Source: Moanibacter sp964542645
GTDB taxonomy: Bacteria > Verrucomicrobiota > Verrucomicrobiia > Opitutales > UBA2987
Length of the DNA stretch: 64,000 nucleotides
Direction of reading: 5' to 3'
NCBI GenBank assembly: GCA_964542645.1
Contig: CAZIUG010000015.1
Coordinates: forward strand, 682,001-746,000
This document shows positions 8,868 through 18,744 of this stretch, piece after piece. The position numbers and the translations under genes were made by a program. The notes beneath the pieces were generated by a model. It made no database searches. It worked only from the letters and a program-made list of their open reading frames with translations, and had not been told where the DNA came from. Position 1 is the first letter of the stretch; every line of letters starts with the position of its first letter.

Positions 8868-10250
8868 CTAGTTCTCAGCCCGCTCAACCGTCTCAGAATA
8901 CGACCCTAGGGAAAGCCAAAGTAGTCCAACGGCTATAATGTGCCCCCCTCCTGCCACCAAAACCAAAGAGTAGCGGACCATCTGTAAATCCTGGAATACT
9001 TGCTCAGTAAAAAAAGCGACAGCGGTTGGACCGAGTCCAAGTCCGATTATGTTGATAATAAAGAGGTAGAGAGCTGAAGCTTGTGCTCTCATCCGTGGAG
9101 GCATCATTTCCTGGATAGCAGCAGCGGCGCACCCGAATGGCATGGCCGCTGTAAAAAGAGTAGGGAACAACATGGTCAGAGAAAGCGAAGCATTTGGCAT
9201 TAGGGGATAAGCAATTCCGAATGGCAGCCAAACGATCGAAGCAATCAAAATGGTAATTATGTTGGCGTTTTTAATCCCACGACTCGAGAGCCAGTCGGAT
9301 AACCTTCCTCCCGTTAAAACCCCCGCAGCGCCTGCCACCATCGTAAGAATCCCATACGAGATTCCCATTTCCCGAGGTGCCCAACCGTGGATCCGCTCAA
9401 AAAAAGCCGCGTCCCAAAAAGCACCGGCATAGGCCGCTAAGGAAAGAAAGGCTATACCAAAATTGTGACAGAATACAGCCTTCCGGTTTTGACTCAGAAA
9501 ACGCATTACTTCTTTTAATGGAACCCCAACACCTCCTTTTTTCTCTCTGTTTAGTCCTAATTGCTTCAGACCCTTCCGGCTAGGTTCCCTTACTGTCGCT
9601 AACAAACACGTCATCAAAAGGCCTGGGATCCCAACCATGAGAAACACAATCTGCCACGGTTGGATGTTTCCAAGAATTAAAAGTGGCTCATCTCCACGGA
9701 GTGAGGTAATCCGTTCGGCCCAACCAAGAAGAATAGCACCACCGGTAAAGGCCAAACCGGCCCCCAGATAGATCCCCATCGAGTAAATACTCAAGGCAGT
9801 CGCACGTCGGTGACTAGGAAAATAATCCGCAATGATCGAGAAAGCAGCCGGGGACAGAGCTGCTTCACCAAGCCCCACCCCCATTCGCAGTAGGAGGAGA
9901 TGGGAAAATCGGCTGGCAAACCCACAGAGGGTCGTCATTAGGCTCCAAACGACAACCCCAGCCGCAATCAGACCCCGACGGCTATTAGAATCGGCTAACC
10001 GCCCTAAAGGAATTCCAAAGATCGTATAGAATATAGCGAAACTGAGCCCACCCAAAAGGCTCATCTCTACATCCGACAGACCGAGATCAGCCTTCATCGG
10101 TTCTACCAGGAGAGCGATAATCTGGCGATCGACAAAGGAAAGTGCGTAAAACAGCATAAGGATCCCGACGACATACCATGAGTAACCTTCCGAGTAATGG
10201 GGCTCTACTTTATCTAAATCGGAATTTTTTTTGTCGTCTGTGAACTTCAT
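8868..10250 (-). CDS. MFS transporter, Spinster-like
   Basis: A 460-residue protein with about 12 membrane spans. The first span holds LSFVDRQIIALLVEPMK, followed by IPLGRLADSNSRR, the loop 2-3 motif of the major facilitator superfamily, and MGVGLGEAALSPAAFSIIADYFPSHRRATALSIY, the typical Spinster-like pattern. Such carriers in environmental bacteria sit near diverse catabolic genes, so the substrate cannot be predicted. The start overlaps the end of the FecR-like gene by 41 bases; no other ATG fits before the first membrane span, and GGAAAGG lies about seven bases upstream. Overlap suggests translational coupling with the FecR-like gene. Confidence 0.88.
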   Translation of the reverse strand: MKFTDDKKNSDLDKVEPHYSEGYSWYVVGILMLFYALSFVDRQIIALLVEPMKADLGLSDVEMSLLGGLSFAIFYTIFGIPLGRLADSNSRRGLIAAGVVVWSLMTTLCGFASRFSHLLLLRMGVGLGEAALSPAAFSIIADYFPSHRRATALSIYSMGIYLGAGLAFTGGAILLGWAERITSLRGDEPLLILGNIQPWQIVFLMVGIPGLLMTCLLATVREPSRKGLKQLGLNREKKGGVGVPLKEVMRFLSQNRKAVFCHNFGIAFLSLAAYAGAFWDAAFFERIHGWAPREMGISYGILTMVAGAAGVLTGGRLSDWLSSRGIKNANIITILIASIVWLPFGIAYPLMPNASLSLTMLFPTLFTAAMPFGCAAAAIQEMMPPRMRAQASALYLFIINIIGLGLGPTAVAFFTEQVFQDLQMVRYSLVLVAGGGHIIAVGLLWLSLGSYSETVERAEN

Positions 10251-10917
10251 TCATGTGCCTTTCCAGCATCTTTACGTAGCTCCACTCGAGCCCCCGAGCA
10301 ATCCTTGGTGTTTTCCCGTTCCCTAAGAAAATATGGCTATCTCCATTGACTGGACGAATTTCCCCGTTAGGCAACTCAATCCCTATGCGTCCATGCCAAG
10401 AAGCGATTGAAGGTTGTTCCCCCTTGCGTGAGAGTACATAAAATGAGGTCTTAAGGAGATAAGGATTTGGAAGCGGGCTAACGGATGAAAAAGACGTCTT
10501 AATCACAAATCGTGACCTTGCGTCGAGTACTTTAACTTCGCAAAAAAACTCACCGTAAGGGATTGCCAACACAGTTCGTGAAAAACTCGGCTCTCTCTTC
10601 ATGTCGTAAAGGCTTTTCTGAGGTGACTCAAAGGGTAAAATTTCAAAATTCTCAACGTAAACCTTTGCCTCCCCAATCACCAACAAAGCAGCTCCATTAG
10701 CCAGCAACATCACCACTCGAGCGCCCATACCTACATGAATAGATACTCCCTCCACCAACTGGGTGCCGTTTCTCACTCGATAGGTCTCACTTCCGGAGGT
10801 CACCTCGACCTTTGACCGTACTCCGGACAATGTAATGAGACCTCTAGGAAGCTCTTTCGCACTAGACCGCTGGGTCACCAGCACGAGAATAGCGATTATT
10901 AAGATAGATCTTCGCAT
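10210..10917 (-). CDS. FecR-like secreted protein
   Basis: A 235-residue protein with an N-terminal signal peptide (hydrophobic residues 4-17, cleavage near the SSAKE segment). The middle reads as a FecR-type beta domain: RVRNGTQLVEG, a GARVVMLLANGAALLV strand pair, then IPYGEFFCEVK and SRFVIKT, a pattern in which a secreted jelly-roll senses or binds something at the surface. Classical FecR proteins pair with an ECF sigma factor; none is present here, and this one has no cytoplasmic anti-sigma segment, so it is more likely a free periplasmic or surface protein. The C-terminus is very basic (RRQKKFRFR). It overlaps the MFS start by 41 bases. Confidence 0.6.
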   Translation of the reverse strand: MRRSILIIAILVLVTQRSSAKELPRGLITLSGVRSKVEVTSGSETYRVRNGTQLVEGVSIHVGMGARVVMLLANGAALLVIGEAKVYVENFEILPFESPQKSLYDMKREPSFSRTVLAIPYGEFFCEVKVLDARSRFVIKTSFSSVSPLPNPYLLKTSFYVLSRKGEQPSIASWHGRIGIELPNGEIRPVNGDSHIFLGNGKTPRIARGLEWSYVKMLERHMNEVHRRQKKFRFR

Positions 10918-11109
10918 GGGATTCAGGTGTTTAGATTTCCCATTAACTTAACAAGCGCTAGATTCATAAACGCATATCCTTGAGCCAAAAGTCCTATTAG
11001 AGAATTAATTTCCCACAATCTAACGCTGGATCCGACAGGCCCCTACCCACTGAAAAATAAGCGGTATCTGCTCTGGAGAACAGTAGAGTCACAGAAAAGT
11101 TTCGAGCTT

Positions 11110-14100
11110 CTAACTCTCAACCGAACTCTCTCTGTTGACACCGATCTCCTCAGTCCTTCCCGATTCGACGTTGAAGCGCATAGAGACGAGTTTAGAAACA
11201 CCTTTTTCCTGCATTGTTACTCCGAATATCGAATCAGATGATGCAATGGTTCTTTTATTGTGTGTGATTATGATGAATTGAGAGAATTCCGTAAACTGTT
11301 GCAACATAGAGACAAAGCGTCCAATATTAGCATCATCTAGAGGAGCATCAAGTTCGTCGAGCAGGCAAAAGGGACTTGGTTTGACCATGTAGATGGCGAA
11401 GAGTAAGGCAACGGCGGTCATTGTTTTTTGACCGCCACTCAAGAGAGCTAGAGTCTTAAGTCGGGTACCTGGAGGTCTAGCCGTTATTTCGATTCCAGAC
11501 TCTAAAACATCCTCTCTATCAACTAGCTCTAGATCTGAATGACCACCTCCAAAAAGTTTTGAGAAAGTGAAGATAAAGTTTTCTCGGATTTTATCAAAGG
11601 TCGCCTGAAACATCTCTTGGGAGGTCTTGTTAATTTCATCGATCGCTGCCAAGAGCTGTTCTTTTGATTTCCATAGATCATCGCTCTGCTCAGTTAGAAA
11701 GGAGTGCCGCTCCTTTAGTTCCCGATACTCCTCAATCGCAATAAGATTCACAGGACCCATCGTCGTGATCCTCTCCCGTAGGGTCTCGACTTCTTTGCAA
11801 ACGGTAGCCCAATCAGTTAATTCTATGGACTGAAGATCCTCCTCTGAAGGTTCCTCTCGCTTCGGCTCTTCTTCTCCTAGCACATTTTTGTCATCGAGAT
11901 CCAGCTGAACTCTCTCCTTGAGCTCATCACCTGCCTCCCATAACTCACGCTTCCAATCGATCCTATCTAAATCGATCTCATACTCCCTCCGAGCCTTCTC
12001 TTGAAGGAATCTTAGTTCAGTATTCGTCTCCGCAATTCGAATCTCAATCTTATTTAGCTCAGTTTCTAATTTATTGTGTTCCGATCTCTCCGCCCCTAAA
12101 GCCTCCTCCAGTCGCTTAGTCTCAGACTCTGCACGCAGTAGTTTGCCCCGGTCGGTTTCCACGGAAGCTAATGTAACGTCCAACGTCTTCTCAACCTCAC
12201 CGGCTCGCTTCTCCTGCTCCTTGCTTTCCATTTTCAGCAACTCAGCCTGTTCAAGGAAAGTATCAACTTCCTGCCTTCTCTTGACCAATAATCCTCCGAT
12301 TTCGGATGACTGTCTCTCGATTTCGTCTAATTTTCGCTCAATACTTTCCAACTTCTGCTTTCTCTCCGCCAAATCGAGCCTCACATCCGAAAGCTTCTCT
12401 CTCCTTCGATCACGCTCACTCCGAAGTTCCTCTGCACTGATTTCTTCGTTCGCTGCTGCCTTTCTCAACGTTTCAATCTCACTCTCCGCGGTTTTTAGAT
12501 TTCGGTGGGCATTCTTTCGTTCTGATTCCAACATCTCCCAACTTTGCTCTAAACGATTCAGCTGGATCCGAGCTTCTTCTATACGACATGAGTTGCGCTC
12601 CAAGTTTTCCCGAACGCCTATATTCTGACCCTGTGCAAGCGAAACTTCCTGAGATATCTCAAGCAGAAGCTTTCGCTTGCTTTCGATACTTGCCTCTTCC
12701 TCTTCTAGTTGCTTAAGTGACTTCTGAGCCCTGTCTCTTAATCTATCGCGGTCCTTTTCTGCCTTCTCTTTGCCTTCCCTCAGCAACTTCACACTCTCCG
12801 CTCGCTGCAGGAAAGTATCACCCTGGCCTGCTTTGTAACCACCGAAAAAGAGACCTCTCCGGTCAATTAGCTCGCCATTTCTGGTTGCAACGAAGACAAA
12901 CTCGAATTCTGGATTCTCCCTCCAATAGTCTAAGAACTCTGCAATCCCATCGCAAAAATAACAGTCTTCAAGGAGAATAGACAGATATCCCTGCATTTCT
13001 AGATCGCGGGCACGCACAATGTCCTTAGCTGGTTTCAACCAACTAGGAGAATTTGGACTCTCCCCTATAAATCTCGGCGGTGCCGTTATTTGGAGACAAA
13101 CCCTTCCCAGCTTTCGATCGTCCAATCGATCGATTATCGGAGTGATTGTATCCGGATCATCAAGGACCATTGTATCAACAGCTGGGCCAAGAAGGGAGAC
13201 CATCGCTTTAGTATAACCGGAATCGATATGGAGAAATTTACTAAGAATTCTGAAGGAATCTTTCTCAAGTAGGTCGTCTAATTTCCCTTCAAGCAAGGCC
13301 TTTGCCCCATCACCGTACCCCTCAAACCTTTCCTCTAAGTTCTCGATTAAGGAGATTTGTGCTGATTGCTCCGCAATTGTTCGCTCTGCCTGTTGAATTT
13401 CGGACTGGAGATTCCGATATGCGATTTGAAGCCCCTCCCATTTTCTCTGTCTCTCACTCAGATTCGTCTCTTCCTTCTCGATCTGTTTCTTCCCGGATTC
13501 AAGCGTCTTTTCAATGTCCCGTTGCTCAGAAAGAAGTCTCATACGCTCCTCTTCAGAACTGTGGATCTCATCAGAGAATTTTCCGCGTTCGATCTGAAAA
13601 GTCTGCAATTTAACCTCCAATGAGGTGCACTTAGAACGCAAACGGGGGATGTTACTTTCGGTCGCCTCGAGCATTCCTCTATTTTTTTCGAGACCAGACT
13701 CGACCTTATCTAAATCAGACACAAGAGAAGACAGCTCCTGATTCTCAGTGCTGAACAAATCATCCGAGGTAAAGACTAGATTTAGCTGCTCCTCCTTGAT
13801 CCTAAAATCCCCCTTCGCCTGTTTCTCCAACAGCTTCTGGTCTTTCTCTATATCCGTTATCTCTATCCTGATCTCGGAGATTCGTTTCTCAATATCACCT
13901 ACACGAATGGATGCTAATTCAGCACGATTCTCGGATTGCTCCTTCTCCGACTTTAGGTCGAACATTCTTTGCTGAGCATCCCGAAGAGTTTCGTAAAGTT
14001 CGCTCTTTTCCATTCTCCACCGTTCCAATTCCTTTTCCCGACCTTGAAGGATCCGATCTAAAGCTTCTGACTTTTTTCTAAGTGCCACCGCCTCTGTTTC

Positions 14101-14832
14101 GGCCGCTCCAAGGGTCCCACGCAAATCACCCCAAGCTCTGGCCTGCACTGAGAGATCAAGGTGGTTAAGCCGGCGCTTAATCCGTTTGTAGCGTAGTGCT
14201 TTCCCTGCTTGCCGCCTCAGGGATCCAATCTGCCGCATGACTTCTTCAGTCACATCCGAGACCCTAGCTAAATTGGTATCGACAAGACTTAACTTGTTAA
14301 GTGCCTCCCTTCGCTGCGCCTTATATTTTGAAATTCCCGCGGCTTCCTCGAAAATACTGCGTCGTTCCTCAGGATTCGTCGATAGGATCTGGTCAATCTG
14401 CCCTTGCAGCATAAAGGAATAAGACACTCGCCCGACCCCCGTATCCAAAAAAAGCCGGTGAATATCCTTGAGACGGCAAGCATTCCCGTTAAGGAGGTAC
14501 TCACTGCTGATGTCACGTGAAAGGCGACGAACGATCTCTACCTCGTTATAGGCCGTTCCTAATTCCTCCTCACACTCCGTGAATACTAATGCAACCTCGC
14601 AAAGATTAATAGCCTTTCGTGAGTCAGTTCCCTGGAATATCACATCCTGCATCTGCCCCGCACGGAGAGACTTTGCACTCTGTTCACCCAGGACCCACCG
14701 TATTGCGTCGGCGATGTTACTCTTACCACAACCATTCGGACCTACAACCGAGGTGACCCCAGGGGTCAAATTGATCACAGTCTCGTCAGCGAAACTCTTA
14801 AAGCCATTTATGCGCAGCTCTTTTAGATACAT
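11110..14832 (-). CDS. smc: Chromosome segregation ATPase SMC
   Basis: A 1240-residue protein with the full SMC plan. The N-terminal ABC half-domain has FKSFAD and Walker A GPNGCGKSN (residues 31-39). A coiled coil runs to about residue 500, a hinge of about 150 residues begins near GYGDGAKALLEG, and a second coiled coil follows. The C-terminal half-domain has the signature LLSGGQKTMTA and Walker B CLLDELDAPLDD. Two such arms form a ring that compacts and segregates the chromosome with ScpA/ScpB, whose genes are not in the window. The start MYLKELRINGFKSF is the usual family N-terminus. The length is at the long end for bacterial SMC. The long plus-strand ORFs inside are mirror images of the coiled coil. 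Confidence 0.97.
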   Translation of the reverse strand: MYLKELRINGFKSFADETVINLTPGVTSVVGPNGCGKSNIADAIRWVLGEQSAKSLRAGQMQDVIFQGTDSRKAINLCEVALVFTECEEELGTAYNEVEIVRRLSRDISSEYLLNGNACRLKDIHRLFLDTGVGRVSYSFMLQGQIDQILSTNPEERRSIFEEAAGISKYKAQRREALNKLSLVDTNLARVSDVTEEVMRQIGSLRRQAGKALRYKRIKRRLNHLDLSVQARAWGDLRGTLGAAETEAVALRKKSEALDRILQGREKELERWRMEKSELYETLRDAQQRMFDLKSEKEQSENRAELASIRVGDIEKRISEIRIEITDIEKDQKLLEKQAKGDFRIKEEQLNLVFTSDDLFSTENQELSSLVSDLDKVESGLEKNRGMLEATESNIPRLRSKCTSLEVKLQTFQIERGKFSDEIHSSEEERMRLLSEQRDIEKTLESGKKQIEKEETNLSERQRKWEGLQIAYRNLQSEIQQAERTIAEQSAQISLIENLEERFEGYGDGAKALLEGKLDDLLEKDSFRILSKFLHIDSGYTKAMVSLLGPAVDTMVLDDPDTITPIIDRLDDRKLGRVCLQITAPPRFIGESPNSPSWLKPAKDIVRARDLEMQGYLSILLEDCYFCDGIAEFLDYWRENPEFEFVFVATRNGELIDRRGLFFGGYKAGQGDTFLQRAESVKLLREGKEKAEKDRDRLRDRAQKSLKQLEEEEASIESKRKLLLEISQEVSLAQGQNIGVRENLERNSCRIEEARIQLNRLEQSWEMLESERKNAHRNLKTAESEIETLRKAAANEEISAEELRSERDRRREKLSDVRLDLAERKQKLESIERKLDEIERQSSEIGGLLVKRRQEVDTFLEQAELLKMESKEQEKRAGEVEKTLDVTLASVETDRGKLLRAESETKRLEEALGAERSEHNKLETELNKIEIRIAETNTELRFLQEKARREYEIDLDRIDWKRELWEAGDELKERVQLDLDDKNVLGEEEPKREEPSEEDLQSIELTDWATVCKEVETLRERITTMGPVNLIAIEEYRELKERHSFLTEQSDDLWKSKEQLLAAIDEINKTSQEMFQATFDKIRENFIFTFSKLFGGGHSDLELVDREDVLESGIEITARPPGTRLKTLALLSGGQKTMTAVALLFAIYMVKPSPFCLLDELDAPLDDANIGRFVSMLQQFTEFSQFIIITHNKRTIASSDSIFGVTMQEKGVSKLVSMRFNVESGRTEEIGVNRESSVES

Positions 14833-14950
14833 ACCAAAAACTTCTGGCTAAGTCCGACCTGAGGGAAACTCCAAGAAGGACCTTCCAACCAATTTAGCCT
14901 CAAGTCAAAATCAGACTCCATTCCCAAACTCATCTACTGGTAAAGGTCAA

Positions 14951-16126
14951 TCAGCAAGAGCGATTCTCCCGTATGATAAGGCAGATACCAACACTCTGGA
15001 AGCCCAGATTAGGTAACCAGATCAAAATCTCAGGGTGCAGTTCTGGGCGCGTTTCGAACCACCCCACGATAACCATTAAGAAGTAATAAACGAATGCGAG
15101 AGCGAGAGCGAGGGCAATATTGGCGTGAGCTTCTTTGCGTCCAACTTTGATCCCCAGCGGAATTGCTATCAATCCAAGTGAAATTACCGAGGCCGCCATA
15201 GCAAAATTCTTGTGAATCCGTAGCTCGTACTTAATTTTTTCGCTTTCGACTACCCTGTATTCTGGATCGCCCAGTTTAGATCGAGTTTTTAGCTTCTCTA
15301 ACTCTTGGTTGTAGAATTTCCATTTTTCGATAAGTTCGTTAAGGTTGAATGCCGCAGGTTTTGAAACTCCCGGAATTCTACCCAGTAATTGGCCCAAAGG
15401 AAGCCGGATCCCATCCGTTTCGCGGAAGGATAATGTCGTAGGTGTACGTTTAAGATCATCTGGATTTTCTCGATTTCGCAATTCCGCAAAACCATCTCTT
15501 GCCGTCAGGACGAGAGAATCCGAATCCCGATTATATTTGATCTCTCCATGACGAGCGCGAACCAGAACAACCGCTCGATGCCTTTTATCTAGTTCCCAGA
15601 TCCAGATATCTTCCAATTGATTACCCTGCTTTTTGCGAATATAAAGGACATACCCCGGGAATTCGTGAATCGGTTTCCCGATCTCGATAAAGCTCAAAGG
15701 ATCTTCTCGAAACACGTTGGGTAACAATGTTCTGTAGCGTCTAAATGCTTCGGGTGCCTGGTAATTGTTAATCTGCGCCGAGACTGCAGCACCGATCAAT
15801 GCCACGGCCACTACAGGCGAGATAATTGACCAAGTTGATTCGCCAGCTGATTTTAGGACAATAATTTCCTGGCTAGAGGACATTCGTCCTAGAACGATGA
15901 GAATACCTGTCAATATCCCGAGCGGGAGGGCAAAAGTAAAAACATAGGGAATAAGCAACAGAATAAGTTCAAAGAACGTCCCCCACGAAAGGTGACTCGA
16001 GGCGAGAAGACCAAGAACATCTCGAATCGCATTCCCTGTCAGAAGTACAAATACGAAAAGGCCAACGGAAAGAAGGCTAGTAACGATGACTGACTTAAAA
16101 ATGTAGAACTGGTAGAGTTTCATCAT
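14951..16126 (-). CDS. LptF/LptG-family lipopolysaccharide export permease
   Basis: About 391 residues. An N-terminal block of three membrane spans (residues about 10-125, including ALPLGILTGILIVLGRMSSSQEIIVLKSAG, the hallmark of this family) is followed by a periplasmic beta-jellyroll of about 150 residues and three C-terminal spans. LptF and LptG form the membrane channel that, driven by LptB, extracts lipopolysaccharide and hands it to the periplasmic bridge. Which of the two this is cannot be settled; no partner permease is adjacent. I prefer ATG 16126, with GAGAG about nine bases upstream; GTG 16135 or ATG 16123 are alternatives. It lies 118 bases upstream of smc on the same strand. Confidence 0.88.
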   Translation of the reverse strand: MMKLYQFYIFKSVIVTSLLSVGLFVFVLLTGNAIRDVLGLLASSHLSWGTFFELILLLIPYVFTFALPLGILTGILIVLGRMSSSQEIIVLKSAGESTWSIISPVVAVALIGAAVSAQINNYQAPEAFRRYRTLLPNVFREDPLSFIEIGKPIHEFPGYVLYIRKKQGNQLEDIWIWELDKRHRAVVLVRARHGEIKYNRDSDSLVLTARDGFAELRNRENPDDLKRTPTTLSFRETDGIRLPLGQLLGRIPGVSKPAAFNLNELIEKWKFYNQELEKLKTRSKLGDPEYRVVESEKIKYELRIHKNFAMAASVISLGLIAIPLGIKVGRKEAHANIALALALAFVYYFLMVIVGWFETRPELHPEILIWLPNLGFQSVGICLIIRENRSC

Positions 16127-16290
16127 TGAAGCCACTCTCAGATTCTGTCGAGATGGGAACTTATCGCAACTAGGAATGTTTCGAATTTAACTCAATTTAG
16201 ATATGCATATCTTTCAGTGGACTCCGAAGTACCACGAAATCGCGGTTATAAACGCCGAAAGATTCCTATTTGCGCGAAACTTCTAGAACA

Positions 16291-16716
16291 ATGAAGATTT
16301 CCCTGGGTGCAGATCACGCCGGCTACGGCTACAAGGAAACGGTTAAGACTTTCCTTCTCAATTCCGGACATGAAGTAGAGGACTTTGGAACTGACACTGA
16401 TGAATCGGTCGATTACCCGCTTTTTATTCGTCCAGCAGCGGAAGCCGTGGCACGGGGAAAATGCCAAATGGGTATTGTTTTCGGCGGTTCCGGAAACGGA
16501 GAAGCAATTTGCGCAAACAAGGTTCAGGGCATTCGATGTGCAGTGTGTTGGAACATGGAAAGCGCCCGTCTTGCTAGTGAGCACAATCATGCAAATATGA
16601 TCTCGATAGGACAAAGGATGGTCGACAAAGAGACAGCATTAAAGATCGTTCGAATCTGGCTCGAAACTCCTTTTGAAGGCGGACGGCACCAAAGAAGAAT
16701 TGCCATGCTAGACTAG
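16291..16716 (+). CDS. rpiB: Ribose-5-phosphate isomerase B
   Basis: A 141-residue cytoplasmic enzyme of the RpiB/LacAB family that interconverts ribose 5-phosphate and ribulose 5-phosphate. GADHAGYGYKE binds the substrate phosphate region. GGSGNGEAICANKV follows the pattern of the mycobacterial-type enzymes, in which a glutamate in this motif acts as base, rather than the E. coli CGTGIG motif with catalytic cysteine; a cysteine follows in ICANK. The C-terminus (GGRHQRRIAMLD) is conserved in the family. The ATG at 16291 is chosen because the longer TTG start adds residues that the family lacks. Confidence 0.92.
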   Translation: MKISLGADHAGYGYKETVKTFLLNSGHEVEDFGTDTDESVDYPLFIRPAAEAVARGKCQMGIVFGGSGNGEAICANKVQGIRCAVCWNMESARLASEHNHANMISIGQRMVDKETALKIVRIWLETPFEGGRHQRRIAMLD

Positions 16717-16836
16717 GAACCTGGCAGAGAAGCACGTGCGAATTCGCGACTAATACCCCCAATGATGGACCATACCTAAAATCTCTAATAAGGTTTATAG
16801 GTTGGGGATCCCAAATCTCGTTGAAACTCATCAAAA

Positions 16837-17904
16837 TTAACTTGTCTCACGATCGAAACTAGCATCGAGAGTGAGCGAGGGGTTGAACGAAAGCGCAAGA
16901 TCCGGATCAAACACGCTACCGGTCTCGTCGACCCTTGAGGCAAAGGCAATCATCGATGCATTATCCCCTGTGTGGTGCGCCTCAGCACAGAAGAAAACCA
17001 CCCCAAAACGACTTGCCAAACCTTCCATCATGTCACGGAGTCGCCGATTGTTCGCTACTCCTCCGGAAAGACCCAAACTACGAAACCTTCCAACCTGGAG
17101 GAATTGCTCGGTCTTAACCGTGAGGGCTTCAACTACGGCCGCCTGGTAACTTGCACAGAGATCAGGCAAGAGTGAATTCAACTTATCATCATCAACTTTC
17201 TCCATCCGGTAGCGAAGACTCGTCTTGAGGCCTGAAAAACTAAACTTGGGTTCCCCTGAGGAAGCAAAGGCTCGGGGAAAAGCGAAGGCTTCATCGTCTC
17301 CTTGCTTCCCGGTCTCTTCAATCAAAGGTCCACCAGGATATCCAAGACCAAGGAGTCTAGCTCCTTTGTCGAGAGCCTCTCCAGCAGCATCGTCGACCGT
17401 TTGGGCCAATATCTGCAACCTCAGATTCTTATCAATCTCAAAGAGAAGCGTATTACCACCAGAAACGATCAATCCTAGATGGGGTAGATAGCCGGAAAGT
17501 CGCGAAGCAAACGTTTCCGGCTCAGATTGATAAAGGCCAATAAAAGGGGAATAGGCATGCCCACGGAGATGATTAACCCCGACTAAGGGAACCTGAAATT
17601 CCAACGCTATACACTTCGCTAAAGCGATTCCCATGGCCAAACAACTGGCCAATCCGGGACCAAATGTTACAGCTACGTGCTCAATAGGTGCATTGTCTAT
17701 TCGCCAATGCACCTTGGAGAGTAACCGCGGCAAATGTCTAGTATGCTCCCTGCTGGCAAGATCAGGAACAACACCTCCGTGGTTCTGATGTATCGGGATC
17801 TGACTGTGGATCCATTCCCGGATCCCACCTCCCTCCGGTTCGAAGAGAGCTACCGCCGATTCATCGCAGGAACTTTCGATTGCCAGTATCACTCTCGTTT
17901 GCAA
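16837..17904 (-). CDS. tsaD: tRNA threonylcarbamoyladenosine transferase TsaD
   Basis: A 355-residue ASKHA-fold enzyme that, with TsaB/TsaE, transfers the threonylcarbamoyl group to A37 of ANN-decoding tRNAs. Seen are AIESSCDESAVAL (phosphate-binding loop), GGVVPDLASREH, VTFGPGLASCLAMG, the metal-binding HLRGH, the long GEALDKGARLLGLGYPGGP segment, and the late SGGVANNRRLR and DNASMIAF motifs. All active-site parts are present and length is normal. The start at 17904 is 29 bases from the divergent thioredoxin-like gene, so the two share a promoter region. rpiB ends convergently downstream. Confidence 0.95.
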   Translation of the reverse strand: MQTRVILAIESSCDESAVALFEPEGGGIREWIHSQIPIHQNHGGVVPDLASREHTRHLPRLLSKVHWRIDNAPIEHVAVTFGPGLASCLAMGIALAKCIALEFQVPLVGVNHLRGHAYSPFIGLYQSEPETFASRLSGYLPHLGLIVSGGNTLLFEIDKNLRLQILAQTVDDAAGEALDKGARLLGLGYPGGPLIEETGKQGDDEAFAFPRAFASSGEPKFSFSGLKTSLRYRMEKVDDDKLNSLLPDLCASYQAAVVEALTVKTEQFLQVGRFRSLGLSGGVANNRRLRDMMEGLASRFGVVFFCAEAHHTGDNASMIAFASRVDETGSVFDPDLALSFNPSLTLDASFDRETS

Positions 17905-17933
17905 TCTGTTTGTTAATCATTACAGTTATAAAA

Positions 17934-18437
17934 ATGCGAGGTAATATAAGCAAATCCAAATATATCATATTTGTTTTAGGCGCCATACTCATTGTGAGCT
18001 GGGCACTTCAAAAGAACACCAATGAATATGAAAGTCCGGTCAGCCAAGTGCTTCTCCCTCTCGAAGTCGATATCGTAAGCGGTCCTCCAATCCAAATCGA
18101 CAACCCGGTTTTGATCGAATTTTGGGCTACATGGTGCGCCCCTTGCCACGATACGATTCCCATCCTCAACGAAATTTATGAGAATTATCAAGAACGAGGG
18201 CTCCAAGTCATCGGGTTAACATCAGAAGACGAACTGACCGTCTCTAAATCACTCGAGCAACTCCCTGTTGACTATACGATCGCCCTTGACCCGAACCATC
18301 AATATTTCTCTCTCTTTCGCGTCACCAGCATCCCTCACCTTGTTCTTATGGATGCTGGTGGAGTAGTCCTCTGGCAAGGCCATCCGCTCCAATTTCCCGA
18401 GAGGCTCCTAGCTCGTGCTTTTAGTGACACCGGCTAA
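17934..18437 (+). CDS. Membrane-anchored thioredoxin-like protein
   Basis: About 167 residues. An N-terminal membrane anchor (residues about 9-26) is followed by a thioredoxin fold with the active site WATWCAPC (Cys68 and Cys71) and the cis-proline region TSIPHLVLMD. It therefore works outside the inner membrane, probably reducing or exchanging disulfides in exported proteins or apocytochromes, as TlpA/ResA-like proteins do. I start at ATG 17934; the longer in-frame start at 17880 would overlap tsaD and add an implausible second hydrophobic segment. No partner cytochrome-maturation gene is near. Confidence 0.85.
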   Translation: MRGNISKSKYIIFVLGAILIVSWALQKNTNEYESPVSQVLLPLEVDIVSGPPIQIDNPVLIEFWATWCAPCHDTIPILNEIYENYQERGLQVIGLTSEDELTVSKSLEQLPVDYTIALDPNHQYFSLFRVTSIPHLVLMDAGGVVLWQGHPLQFPERLLARAFSDTG

Positions 18438-18744
18438 CCCATGTTTACGCTGACAGGCGTGGGAAAAACTTAAAGGCCGACTCCCGAATAATTTCTGAAT
18501 ACGTGAATCTTCTTTTGCCCAGTATCAGAAATCTCGTCGCCAGGATAACCGTCAACATGAGAAACAGTGTCTTCCCCACATGTGGTATGTCGTGGACATT
18601 CTGGATATCATAGTGGCAGAGTAGGTAGTGCTGCGGTCTAGAATTCTCCCTATTACCAGATTGTTTCTAAAAGACAAAAAGCTTGAATCATCGTCTTTAT
18701 CTCGCTTTTCTCACCCCTCGAGTATCGAGTGAACTACATCTGCC
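18438..18744. other. Intergenic region before rpmB
   Basis: No ORF, tRNA or convincing hairpin was found. It should contain the rpmB promoter, but no clear -35/-10 pair stood out. Confidence 0.4.

Noticed and set aside
12074..12628. Long plus-strand ORF inside smc
   Set aside because: It is a mirror of the coiled-coil coding region, very rich in Ser and Arg, with no domain.
18600..18670. tRNA-like stretch before rpmB
   Set aside because: No acceptor or T-arm pairing could be drawn.
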